Shown here: positions 1-6,340 of the stretch, one piece after another
Layout: every line of letters begins with the position of its first letter
Numbering within the stretch: the stretch's first letter is position 1
NCBI GenBank assembly: GCA_963978445.1
Contig: CAXBRT010000021.1
Location: 1-17,227, forward strand
Source: TMED14 sp003444795
Lineage (GTDB): Bacteria > Bacteroidota > Bacteroidia > Flavobacteriales > Schleiferiaceae
Length of the DNA: 17,227 nt
Reading direction: 5' to 3'
Made by a program: the position numbers and the translations under genes
Notes under the pieces: generated by a model
What the model was told of the DNA's origin: nothing
What the model saw: only the letters and a program-made list of their open reading frames with translations
Database searches by the model: none

Positions 1-391
1 CATTGCGCCTCCCAAGCCCGTTCTGGCTGAAACAACGCCTGAGGCCGTTGCCGCACCAACGCCTCCCGCAGTGCCCGCAGAATCCGCGGCCCCTCTTGCT
101 AGCGCTACCACGCCTGCGCCTGCAGGGCCTGGAGTAGGTTCGGCTAAAAGCGTCAACGCACGCTATGCCGGCTTGAAAGTGGGTCTAAACGACCGCGTCG
201 CCTTTGTAAAACACCTCTTCAATGGCGAAGACGATGATTTTCAACGCGTAGTTGCTGCCTTAGCCACCATGGAGAGCAAAGAAGAGTGTGAAACTTTTTT
301 GGAGAACGCGGTCTACCCAGACTACGATTGGACGCAAAAACCTGAGTTCGCGGAACGCTTTCTCGCGTTGGTTTTTGCGCGATTCGAATAA
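1..391 (+). CDS. Conserved Bacteroidota protein, C-terminal part (partial)
   Basis: The reading frame is open from base 2 to the TAA at 389-391, so the gene begins upstream of the window; a GTG at 71 is in frame but there is no reason to prefer it as a start. About the first 55 visible residues are a Pro/Ala/Thr-rich low-complexity linker. The last 70 or so form a compact acidic, aromatic domain with the motifs GLNDRVAFVKHLFNG, a DFQRVV helix and the ending PDYDW...ERFLALVFARFE. From memory, this domain (…LNDRIAFVKHLFN…) is conserved in Bacteroidota proteins of unknown function, sometimes next to rsmI; I cannot verify that here. The stop lies nine bases before rsmI, so the two are probably co-transcribed. 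No catalytic motif is visible and function is unknown. A flexible linker ahead of a small terminal domain would suit a scaffold or envelope-associated protein, which is inference only. Confidence 0.75.
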   Translation, partial: IAPPKPVLAETTPEAVAAPTPPAVPAESAAPLASATTPAPAGPGVGSAKSVNARYAGLKVGLNDRVAFVKHLFNGEDDDFQRVVAALATMESKEECETFLENAVYPDYDWTQKPEFAERFLALVFARFE

Positions 392-400
392 GCCAAACGC

Positions 401-1075
401 ATGGGAAAACTCATCCTCGTTCCAACCCCACTAGGCAACCTTGGGGATATCACGCTTCGAGCCTTGGAGGTCTTGAAAAGCGCGGATGTGGTGTACGCCG
501 AGGATACCCGAACCACCGGCAAACTGCTCAAACTGCTAGACGTACAAGCGCCTCTTCGTGCCTTTCACATGCACAACGAACACAAGCAAGTGGATGCTGT
601 TGTGGACGCCATTTCGCGTACCGAAGGCCACCACGCGCTCGTTAGCGATGCAGGTACCCCAGGCATAAGCGATCCGGGGTTTCTGCTTGTTCGGGCATGC
701 GTTACCGCCGGCATGGTTGTGGAAGCATTACCCGGGCCCACAGCCTTGATTCCGGCATTGGTCGCCAGCGGGTTGCCTTGTGACCGCTTTGTTTTTGAAG
801 GCTTCTTGCCGCAAAAGAAAGGCCGCCAAACCCGCATCAAAGAATGGATGTCGGAAAGCCGTACCGTGGTCTTTTACGAATCCCCCCACCGGATTGCGCG
901 CTGCCTGCGCGAACTCGAAGAACACCTCGGTGGCGACCGCCCTGCTTGCGTTGTGCGGGAAATCAGCAAGCTCCATGAAACCTTCCACCGCGGCAGCGTC
1001 GCGGAGCTCGCGGCCTACTTTTCCGCCCATGAAGCCAAGGGGGAAATTGTGGTGGTTCTTGGGGCAGCCCTGTAA
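401..1075 (+). CDS. rsmI: 16S rRNA (cytidine(1402)-2'-O)-methyltransferase RsmI
   Basis: RsmI uses S-adenosylmethionine to 2'-O-methylate C1402 in the decoding centre of 16S rRNA. The 224-residue product has the full set of family motifs: LVPTPLGNLGDIT at residues 6-18, YAEDTR at 32-37, SDAGTPGISDPG at 82-93, PGPTAL at 111-116, FEGFLP at 132-137, YESPHR at 159-164, REISKLHE at 186-193 and KGEIVVV at 213-219. It is about 60 residues shorter than the 286-residue E. coli enzyme because the C-terminal helical extension is absent; short forms are, as I recall, usual in Bacteroidota. The ATG at 401 places MGKLILVPTP at the N-terminus, as expected. It follows the conserved partial gene by nine bases and precedes a 67-base gap, so it may be the last gene of the upstream transcript. 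Confidence 0.97.
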   Translation: MGKLILVPTPLGNLGDITLRALEVLKSADVVYAEDTRTTGKLLKLLDVQAPLRAFHMHNEHKQVDAVVDAISRTEGHHALVSDAGTPGISDPGFLLVRACVTAGMVVEALPGPTALIPALVASGLPCDRFVFEGFLPQKKGRQTRIKEWMSESRTVVFYESPHRIARCLRELEEHLGGDRPACVVREISKLHETFHRGSVAELAAYFSAHEAKGEIVVVLGAAL

Positions 1076-1096
1076 ACTTTTTGGGGTAGACTTTTT

Positions 1097-1139
1097 TCAA
1101 AGGTTAAACGGCTATCCGGGTTCGCACCGGTACCTTTGA
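1097..1139 (+). promoter_or_regulatory. Hairpin with a -7-like element before the DAHP synthase
   Basis: The only substantial gap in the plus-strand run contains an inverted repeat. TCAAAGGT (1097-1104) pairs perfectly with ACCTTTGA (1132-1139), and a second stem CCGG/CCGG (1116-1119 and 1127-1130) with a seven-base loop sits inside it. The right arm contains TACCTTTG (1131-1138), an exact match to the Bacteroidota -7 consensus TAnnTTTG, only four bases before the ATG at 1143. I find no matching -33 TTTG at the usual 19-21 base spacing. It could be a promoter for a near-leaderless mRNA, an RNA hairpin that masks the start codon, or chance. There is no U-run after the stem, so it is not an ordinary terminator for rsmI. 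Confidence 0.3.
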
Positions 1140-1142
1140 GGT

Positions 1143-2249
1143 ATGAACTTGCCTGCACATCCTCTTCGTTCGTTCGGCGCCTGGGAAGGCTCCCCGCAGA
1201 AGCCTTTGGTGATCGCAGGACCTTGTTCTGCGGAGTCCTTGGAGCAAGTCCTAGAAACCGCACGTGCGTTAAAGGCAGAGGGGCATACCCAGCTCTTCCG
1301 TGCGGGCGTTTGGAAACCCCGTACCAGACCGGGCCAATTTGAAGGGGCTGGCTACGATGCCCTAAGTTGGCTTCAGACCATGCGCCAAGAAGTAGGCTTG
1401 CCCTTTGTCATCGAGGTGGCCAATGCCAGTCATGTGGAGAAGGCCCTTGAAGTGCATGCGGATGCCGTTTGGATTGGGGCTCGGACCACCGTCAACCCCT
1501 TCTATGTGCAAGAAATTGCCGAAGCCCTGAAAGGCACCGGTATTCCCATTTTAGTCAAAAATCCCATCCATGCCGACCTTGGACTTTGGCTCGGAGCCTT
1601 TGAGCGCCTGGAGAAAATGGGGTTGACCGACTTGGCAGCCGTGCACCGAGGCTTTTTTTCCAGCTATTCGGCCCCTTACCGCAATGAGCCTAAATGGGAA
1701 ATGAGCTTTGAGCTGCGCCGCCAAGCCCCCAATCTCCCCATTATCTGTGACCCTAGCCACATTGCCGGACAGCGCGACCTCATTGAACAGGTGGCCCAAG
1801 TGGCCATGGACATTCAAATGGATGGCCTGATGGTGGAAGTTCATCCGACTCCAACCGAAGCGCTTAGCGATGCCGCCCAACAAATCACCCCACTCCGCCT
1901 AGGCCAGCTACTAATCACCTTGGAGGCCAATGCGCCCAAGAATCTTGCCCTGCAAGAAGCCATTGACCAAGAGCGGGAAAAACTGGATCAGGTGGATCAG
2001 CACATGGTGGAACTACTCCGGTCCCGCATGGATATTGTTCATGCCCTGGGCGAAATGAAGGCCCAACACGGTGCCAGTATTTTTCAGATGGAACGCTGGT
2101 TTGACCTCTTGCAAAAACGAGGCAGCCAAGCGGAAGAACTTCAATTGAACAAGGCTTTTGTCGAAGAACTTTTTCAGCTCATTCACAAGTACTCCGTGGA
2201 GCATCAAATGGGTGTGTACACAGCATCCCGCAAGCAACGCGAGGAATGA
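1143..2249 (+). CDS. Bifunctional DAHP synthase / chorismate mutase
   Basis: This enzyme covers two steps of aromatic amino acid synthesis: condensation of phosphoenolpyruvate with erythrose 4-phosphate (first step of the shikimate pathway) and rearrangement of chorismate to prephenate. Residues 1-260 form a type I DAHP synthase barrel. It has GPCSAES at 26-32 (metal-ligand Cys28), FRAGVWKPRT at 52-61, VKNP at 138-141, DPSH at 203-206 (His206) and VEVHPTP at 231-237 (Glu232). Residues 270-355 are an AroQ-type chorismate mutase helix bundle; Arg278, Arg295, Lys306 and Arg318 sit where the AroQ active-site residues are expected. The 368-residue length and domain order match the DAHPS–CM fusions of Bacteroidota, which in characterised members are feedback-controlled by prephenate; that is family knowledge. 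No other aromatic pathway genes are nearby, which is unusual. The stop overlaps the recJ start (ATGA at 2246-2249). Confidence 0.95.
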   Translation: MNLPAHPLRSFGAWEGSPQKPLVIAGPCSAESLEQVLETARALKAEGHTQLFRAGVWKPRTRPGQFEGAGYDALSWLQTMRQEVGLPFVIEVANASHVEKALEVHADAVWIGARTTVNPFYVQEIAEALKGTGIPILVKNPIHADLGLWLGAFERLEKMGLTDLAAVHRGFFSSYSAPYRNEPKWEMSFELRRQAPNLPIICDPSHIAGQRDLIEQVAQVAMDIQMDGLMVEVHPTPTEALSDAAQQITPLRLGQLLITLEANAPKNLALQEAIDQEREKLDQVDQHMVELLRSRMDIVHALGEMKAQHGASIFQMERWFDLLQKRGSQAEELQLNKAFVEELFQLIHKYSVEHQMGVYTASRKQREE

Positions 2250-3922
2250 AAAAGCGCTGGGCCCTAGCCGCTGACGCAGATGCCTCCGATGTACAGGAAT
2301 TGCATCGTGCGCTCGGGGCAGACTTCGGTGCGCTGGCGCGCGTCCTCGCCCAGCGAGGCCTGACCTCTTTGGCGGCCATCAAAGAATGGCTGCCCGGTAC
2401 CCCCCTAGACACTGTAGACCTCTACCAAATGGCGGACTTGGAGAAGGCTGCGGTGCGTCTTGCCACCGCGCGTTCAAACGGGGAACGCATCTTTCTCTTT
2501 GGGGACTACGACGTCGATGGAACGACGGCTGTTTCTGTCGGCAAGATGGCCTTGGAGCGGGGCGGATGGACGGTGTCTACCTACATCCCTGATCGCTATG
2601 CGGAGGGTTATGGCCTATCTAAGGTCGGCATCGACCGAGCCCTCGCAGAGGGCGCTTCCCTACTTGTGGCTTTGGACTGTGGGATTAAAAGCGTTGACCT
2701 TATTGCCTATGCTCAAGGCCAAGGTTTGGAGGTCATCGTTGCGGATCACCACATGCCTGGCCCAGAGTTGCCGCCAGCCGTGGCGGTTTTGGATCCCAAA
2801 CGCTCCGACTGTGCCTTCCCACACAAGGAGATTTGCGGCTGCGGGGTTGGCTACCTCTTGTGGAGGACTGCATACCGAGAAGCTGGATTGGACCCCAACG
2901 AATTGGACGATTTGCTGGACCTCGTAGCCGTGAGCATCGGGGCCGACATGGTTCCCCTGATTGGCCTCAACCGCTACTGGGTACGGCAAGGTTTAGCCGC
3001 CATCAATACCTCTCCACGCCCTTCGCTGGCCGCTTTACTTCGCGAAAAGACCCCAGGCGTTATCACTTTACAGGATGTTGTTTTTGCCATCGCCCCAAAA
3101 ATCAATGCGGCCGGCCGGATGCGGCATGGACATTTGGCCGTCGACCTGCTCACGCATCCCGACCCCGAGGCACTCGCTCAACTGGGTCAAAACATTGACG
3201 CGTACAACAGCGAGCGACGCGCCACTGAAAAAGAAGTCAGTCTCGCGGCCCAAGCACAAGCAGCCACCCAGCATAGCCACGTCGGCTTAGTACTCGTTGG
3301 GCAGGACTGGCACAAAGGGGTTTTAGGCATTGTGGCCCAACGCACGGTTGAGGCCTTTTACAAGCCTACTATTGTTCTCACCGAACACGAAGGGAAGCTT
3401 TCCGGAAGCGCCCGATCGGTGCCAGGTTTGGATTTGTACGAGGCCCTAGACGAAGCTTCGGAGCACCTGATTCAATTTGGCGGCCACCGCGCTGCGGCCG
3501 GAATGACCCTATTGCCCGAAAAACTGGAAGCCTTTAGAGAGGCGTTTAACCATGCAGTAGACCGACGATGGCCCGAAAGCCAGCGGCAGCCCACACAGCA
3601 CATTGACTCCATCGCCCAGGTGCACGAATTGCATGAAGGCTTGGCAACTCTTTTGGATCGGCTGGAGCCCTTTGGCATGGACAACGAAGCGCCCATTTGG
3701 GGATTGAAGGGCGTGCTCCTACAAGAAGTCCGCACGATGTCAGAGGGCAAGCACCTGCGCGCCACGGCCGTCGATGCCACCACAGGGGCCAAATTGCCCG
3801 TAATCGGCTTTCATTGGGGGCATGCCGATGTTTCCCAGCCCGTCGATCTCGCCATCGTTTTAGAGTGGAATAATTTCCGCAATAGCAAAACGCTCCAGGC
3901 CCGAATTTTGGACCTTCAATAA
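2246..3922 (+). CDS. recJ: Single-stranded-DNA-specific exonuclease RecJ
   Basis: RecJ degrades single-stranded DNA 5' to 3' in recombination, mismatch repair and fork processing. The 558-residue product (577 in E. coli) has the DHH-superfamily motifs in order: FGDYDVDG at 85-92, LDCG at 143-146, ADHH at 166-169 (metal-binding), an aspartate near 234 in the SIGADMVPL segment, PKINAAGR at 284-291, WHKGVLGIVAQR at 355-366, GSAR at 387-390 and FGGHRAAAGM at 411-420 (DHHA1 domain). The C-terminal 110 residues form the usual OB-like DNA-binding domain. The ATG at 2246 overlaps the TGA of the DAHP synthase in an ATGA, suggesting translational coupling. trmB follows after eight bases. All expected active-site residues are present. 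Confidence 0.97.
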   Translation: MKKRWALAADADASDVQELHRALGADFGALARVLAQRGLTSLAAIKEWLPGTPLDTVDLYQMADLEKAAVRLATARSNGERIFLFGDYDVDGTTAVSVGKMALERGGWTVSTYIPDRYAEGYGLSKVGIDRALAEGASLLVALDCGIKSVDLIAYAQGQGLEVIVADHHMPGPELPPAVAVLDPKRSDCAFPHKEICGCGVGYLLWRTAYREAGLDPNELDDLLDLVAVSIGADMVPLIGLNRYWVRQGLAAINTSPRPSLAALLREKTPGVITLQDVVFAIAPKINAAGRMRHGHLAVDLLTHPDPEALAQLGQNIDAYNSERRATEKEVSLAAQAQAATQHSHVGLVLVGQDWHKGVLGIVAQRTVEAFYKPTIVLTEHEGKLSGSARSVPGLDLYEALDEASEHLIQFGGHRAAAGMTLLPEKLEAFREAFNHAVDRRWPESQRQPTQHIDSIAQVHELHEGLATLLDRLEPFGMDNEAPIWGLKGVLLQEVRTMSEGKHLRATAVDATTGAKLPVIGFHWGHADVSQPVDLAIVLEWNNFRNSKTLQARILDLQ

Positions 3923-3930
3923 TTGCCTCC

Positions 3931-4611
3931 ATGGGAAAAAATAAACTCGCCCGATTCGCAGAACTCGCCACCTTTCCCCATGTGGTTCAACCCACCAAGG
4001 AGGAAGTACTCGGAGGCCTTGCCCTGGCAGGCAAGTGGAAGTCGGACTTCTTTAAAAACGATCGACCCCTGGTCGTAGAACTCGGATGTGGCCGAGGAGA
4101 ATATGCGGTCGCCCTTGGCGAGCGTGATCCAAGTAAAAACTATTTGGGCATTGATATCAAGGGAGCGCGTATTTGGCAAGGAGCCAAGCAGGCGAAAGAA
4201 GCCGGCATGGAGCACGTAGGCTTTTTGCGGACGCGAATTGAATGGGTGAAGCATTGCTTTGCCCCAGGGGAAATTGATGAGATTTGGATCACATTTCCAG
4301 ATCCCCAGATCAAATACCAACGCGCCAAACACCGCATGATAGGCCCCGCCTTCCTGGAGGTGTACCGCGAATTACTCGCCCCTGGAGGCGCTGTGCACCT
4401 CAAATCCGATAGTGAATTCTTGCACGGTTACCTCCACGGCATCATTGATTGGTGGGGGTTGGAGGTCTTGGAAACCTACCACGATATTTACGGCCAGATC
4501 ATTGACAAGCCCGACCATGTTGTTTTCGCCTGCAAGACTTACTACGAGAAGATGTGGCTGCAACAAGGCAAGACGATTACCTACCTAAAATTTGCCTTTC
4601 CCCAACCCTGA
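3931..4611 (+). CDS. trmB: tRNA (guanine-N7)-methyltransferase TrmB
   Basis: TrmB methylates N7 of G46 in the variable loop of many tRNAs using S-adenosylmethionine. The 226-residue product has the SAM-binding motif VELGCGRGEY at 49-58, an acidic motif LGIDIKG at 72-78, and the family-specific motif FPDPQIKYQRAKHR at 122-135, followed by PGG at 151-153 and KSDSE at 158-162. The N-terminal MGKNKLARFAEL is typical of Bacteroidota TrmB and fixes the ATG at 3931, eight bases after the recJ stop. The next gene starts one base beyond the TGA at 4609-4611. It therefore sits between two DNA-metabolism genes in the same probable transcript. Confidence 0.97.
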   Translation: MGKNKLARFAELATFPHVVQPTKEEVLGGLALAGKWKSDFFKNDRPLVVELGCGRGEYAVALGERDPSKNYLGIDIKGARIWQGAKQAKEAGMEHVGFLRTRIEWVKHCFAPGEIDEIWITFPDPQIKYQRAKHRMIGPAFLEVYRELLAPGGAVHLKSDSEFLHGYLHGIIDWWGLEVLETYHDIYGQIIDKPDHVVFACKTYYEKMWLQQGKTITYLKFAFPQP

Positions 4612-4612
4612 G

Positions 4613-4957
4613 ATGGCCGAGCACAGCGACTTCTTTGAACGCGTTTACGCCGTGGTCCGACAGATTCCCTACGGTCGTGTGACCTCCTATGGCGCCATTG
4701 CGCGCGCCGTCGGCGCTGCCAAAGCTTCCCGAACGGTTGGATATGCCATGAATGCCAGCCACACCCTTCCCGATGTACCCGCGCACCGCGTCGTTAATCG
4801 CCTGGGTCTGCTCACTGGCAAGCACCACTTTGGCGGTATGAATGCCATGCAGCAGTTGTTGGAAGAGGAAGGCATCGCCGTCATCGACGACCAAGTGCAA
4901 GATTTCAAAGCCCTGTTTTGGGACCCAATGTTGGAAGGCGCCATCTTGCACGAATAG
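4613..4957 (+). CDS. Alkyltransferase-like (Atl/MGMT-family) DNA-binding protein
   Basis: The 114-residue product is the isolated DNA-binding domain of the O6-methylguanine methyltransferase family. It has a winged-helix segment with IPYGRVTSYGAIA at 18-30 and the recognition-helix region ASRTVGYAMNAS at 38-49. The methyl-acceptor motif PCHR of true repair enzymes is PAHRV here (56-60), so the acceptor cysteine is alanine and the protein cannot repair by alkyl transfer. Atl proteins are known to bind O6-alkylguanine and, where studied, pass the lesion to nucleotide excision repair; applying this here is inference. I chose the ATG at 4613, one base after the trmB stop. An in-frame TTG at 4592 would overlap trmB and add seven residues unlike the family. 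The YjbR gene follows after three bases. Confidence 0.92.
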   Translation: MAEHSDFFERVYAVVRQIPYGRVTSYGAIARAVGAAKASRTVGYAMNASHTLPDVPAHRVVNRLGLLTGKHHFGGMNAMQQLLEEEGIAVIDDQVQDFKALFWDPMLEGAILHE

Positions 4958-4960
4958 CCC

Positions 4961-5317
4961 ATGAACCGCGATCAAGCCATCTCGTTTTGTGACGCCTTAT
5001 CCCAAGCGGAGGCAACATTTCCATTTGATGCGCATACGCTTGTTTACAAAGTGGCCGGAAAGATGTTCGCCATGTTTCCCCTCGAAAAAGAGCCCCAAGT
5101 AGCCCTGAAATTTCCCCCCTCCACGCTTGAAGCCCTTCGGGAGAGCCACCCCGCCATTTTCAAGGGCGCCTATATGAATCCAGTGCACTGGGGCGGTGTG
5201 TTTTTGAACGGTTCCGCCTCTACTTCCGAAGTAAGTCTTTGGATAAAAACAAGTTATAACTTGGTAGTTGCTAAATTGCCCGTAGCGCAGCGCGCACAAT
5301 ACCCTCCATTGCCATGA
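4961..5317 (+). CDS. MmcQ/YjbR family protein
   Basis: The 118-residue product matches the MmcQ/YjbR (CyaY-like fold) family: FPFDAHTLVYKVAGKMFAMFP at about 20-40, a VALKFPP strand at 47-53, the YMNPVHW segment at 71-77 and a terminal SYNLVVAKLP at 98-107. Members are small, proposed to bind DNA because of structural similarity to DNA-binding folds, but their molecular role is not established. It lies three bases after the Atl-like gene and its TGA overlaps the next ATG (ATGA at 5314-5317), so it is embedded in the same operon. Pairing with an Atl protein and recJ hints at DNA-damage work, which is inference from context only. Confidence 0.92.
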   Translation: MNRDQAISFCDALSQAEATFPFDAHTLVYKVAGKMFAMFPLEKEPQVALKFPPSTLEALRESHPAIFKGAYMNPVHWGGVFLNGSASTSEVSLWIKTSYNLVVAKLPVAQRAQYPPLP

Positions 5318-5865
5318 CCAAACGCCTCCTCAACTACTTCATTCAAGGCCTCTTATACACTGCGCCAATCGCCATCACCCTGTATGCGGTTTTTGCGTTG
5401 CTTCGGACGCTAGATCAAATTATCCCCGTAGATTATCCAGGTGTTGGTCTCCTTGCGCTGCTCATACTGATTACTCTGGTCGGGTTTTTGGGGGAATACG
5501 CCCTGAAATTGCGCGTAGTCAAACTGGTGGACCGAATGCTCGAGGGACTGCCGCTGGTCAAGTTGATTTACACCTCGGTCAAGGACGTCATGAAGTCGCT
5601 TACGGGCAAGAAAAAAGGCTTTCAACAGCCCGTTTTGCTGCGCTTGTCCTTAACCGAGCAGGTACGCCGAGTTGGATTTGTTACGGACGAAGCCTTGCGC
5701 GATCTGGGCACCCCCAATGATGCGCTTATTACGGTCTATGTCCCTCATAGCTTGGCCATTTCCGGTCAAGTCTTTGTGGTTCCAAAAAGTTACGTGGAGC
5801 CCTTGAATGCGAAGGCTGCTGATGTCATGAAGTACATCATCGCCGGCGGGGTAACGGGATCGTGA
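5314..5865 (+). CDS. DUF502 family membrane protein
   Basis: The 183-residue product has two predicted transmembrane helices, about residues 7-29 (in YFIQGLLYTAPIAITLYAVF) and 42-62 (LLALLILITLVGFLGEYAL), followed by a soluble domain of about 120 residues. The N-terminal TAPIAITLY motif, the post-helix segment LEGLPLVKLIYTSVKDV near 76-92 and the late segment VYVPHSLAISGQVFVVP are typical of DUF502. The family is widespread and of unknown function in bacteria. Its ATG overlaps the YjbR stop. It is the last plus-strand gene of the run and meets a convergent gene only 15 bases downstream (5866-5880), where I see no convincing terminator. Confidence 0.93.
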   Translation: MTKRLLNYFIQGLLYTAPIAITLYAVFALLRTLDQIIPVDYPGVGLLALLILITLVGFLGEYALKLRVVKLVDRMLEGLPLVKLIYTSVKDVMKSLTGKKKGFQQPVLLRLSLTEQVRRVGFVTDEALRDLGTPNDALITVYVPHSLAISGQVFVVPKSYVEPLNAKAADVMKYIIAGGVTGS

Positions 5866-5880
5866 TTCCCTTCAGAGGAC

Positions 5881-6276
5881 TCAGCTTTGGCGGCGCTTGA
5901 ATTTGGCCCGAACATTTCCTTCCAGTAAGCCGGAAATGAGGGTCAGGACCATGCTAAAAATGAGAGCGTACCAAAATCCATGGACCGTAAAGCCCTCCAC
6001 CCAATCACTAGCAAGCATGACCACCATAGCATTAATAGCCAGGAGGAAGAGGCCGAGTGAAAAGAGGGTAAGGGGAATCGTAAAAAGAATGAGCAAGGGA
6101 CGTACCGTCACATTGAGGACGGCCAGTGCGAGCGATACCCAAATAGCCGTGGTGAACTGCTCCAGTTCCACGCCCGGAAGCAGGTAGGCGGTGGCAAAAA
6201 CGCTCAACGTGCGGATCACGAAACGTGTTCCCCAGCCAGGGCGGCCCACTTGAATGGATGCAGTTGTTTCCGTCAT
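5881..6276 (-). CDS. PF04020 (phage-holin-4-like) four-helix membrane protein
   Basis: The 131-residue product is almost entirely hydrophobic, with four predicted transmembrane helices at about residues 19-36, 44-60, 61-90 and 98-118. The core LNVTVRPLLILFTIPLTLFS at 54-73 followed by LGLFLLAINA is the signature of PF04020. Despite the family's holin name, members are chromosomal membrane proteins of unknown function in many phyla, and nothing phage-like is nearby. It converges on the DUF502 gene and is divergent from the M1 peptidase gene across 64 bases. The N-terminal dozen residues are polar and the C-terminus ends in a basic RAKFKRRQS tail, which suggests a cytoplasmic end. Confidence 0.88.
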   Translation of the reverse strand: MTETTASIQVGRPGWGTRFVIRTLSVFATAYLLPGVELEQFTTAIWVSLALAVLNVTVRPLLILFTIPLTLFSLGLFLLAINAMVVMLASDWVEGFTVHGFWYALIFSMVLTLISGLLEGNVRAKFKRRQS

Positions 6277-6340
6277 GCGTGAATAGTTAACAAAAGTCGC
6301 ACCATATACCCGAGATTAGCGTAAAATTTTCCCGTTTCCC
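6277..6340. promoter_or_regulatory. Divergent intergenic region with probable promoters
   Basis: These 64 bases separate the PF04020 gene (minus) and the M1 peptidase gene (plus), so both promoters must lie here or inside a gene. On the minus strand GACTTTTG (6291-6298) differs by one base from the Bacteroidota -7 consensus TAnnTTTG and lies 14 bases from the start codon, but I see no -33 TTTG at proper spacing. On the plus strand the AT-rich TAAAATTTT (6322-6330) is the best -7 candidate, also without a partner. The region is AT-richer than its neighbours. Assignment rests on geometry more than on motif quality. Confidence 0.35.

Noticed and set aside
1112..1136. A GGTTCG-containing stem that recalls a tRNA T-arm
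   Set aside because: With a seven-base TTCGCAC loop the stem does not pair, and no acceptor or anticodon arm is found around it.
4592..4594. TTG start for the Atl-like gene
   Set aside because: It would overlap trmB by 20 bases and add residues not typical of the family; the ATG at 4613 fits both.
4613..4957. Active O6-methylguanine-DNA methyltransferase (ogt)
   Set aside because: The essential acceptor cysteine is alanine (PAHRV) and the N-terminal domain is absent.
5856..5872. GGGATCGTGATTCCC near the end of the DUF502 gene as a terminator
   Set aside because: The stem is only about four to six base pairs with a very tight loop or a bulge, and no U-tract follows.
5881..6276. Phage remnant suggested by the holin family name
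   Set aside because: PF04020 proteins are common chromosomal membrane proteins and no other phage gene is present.
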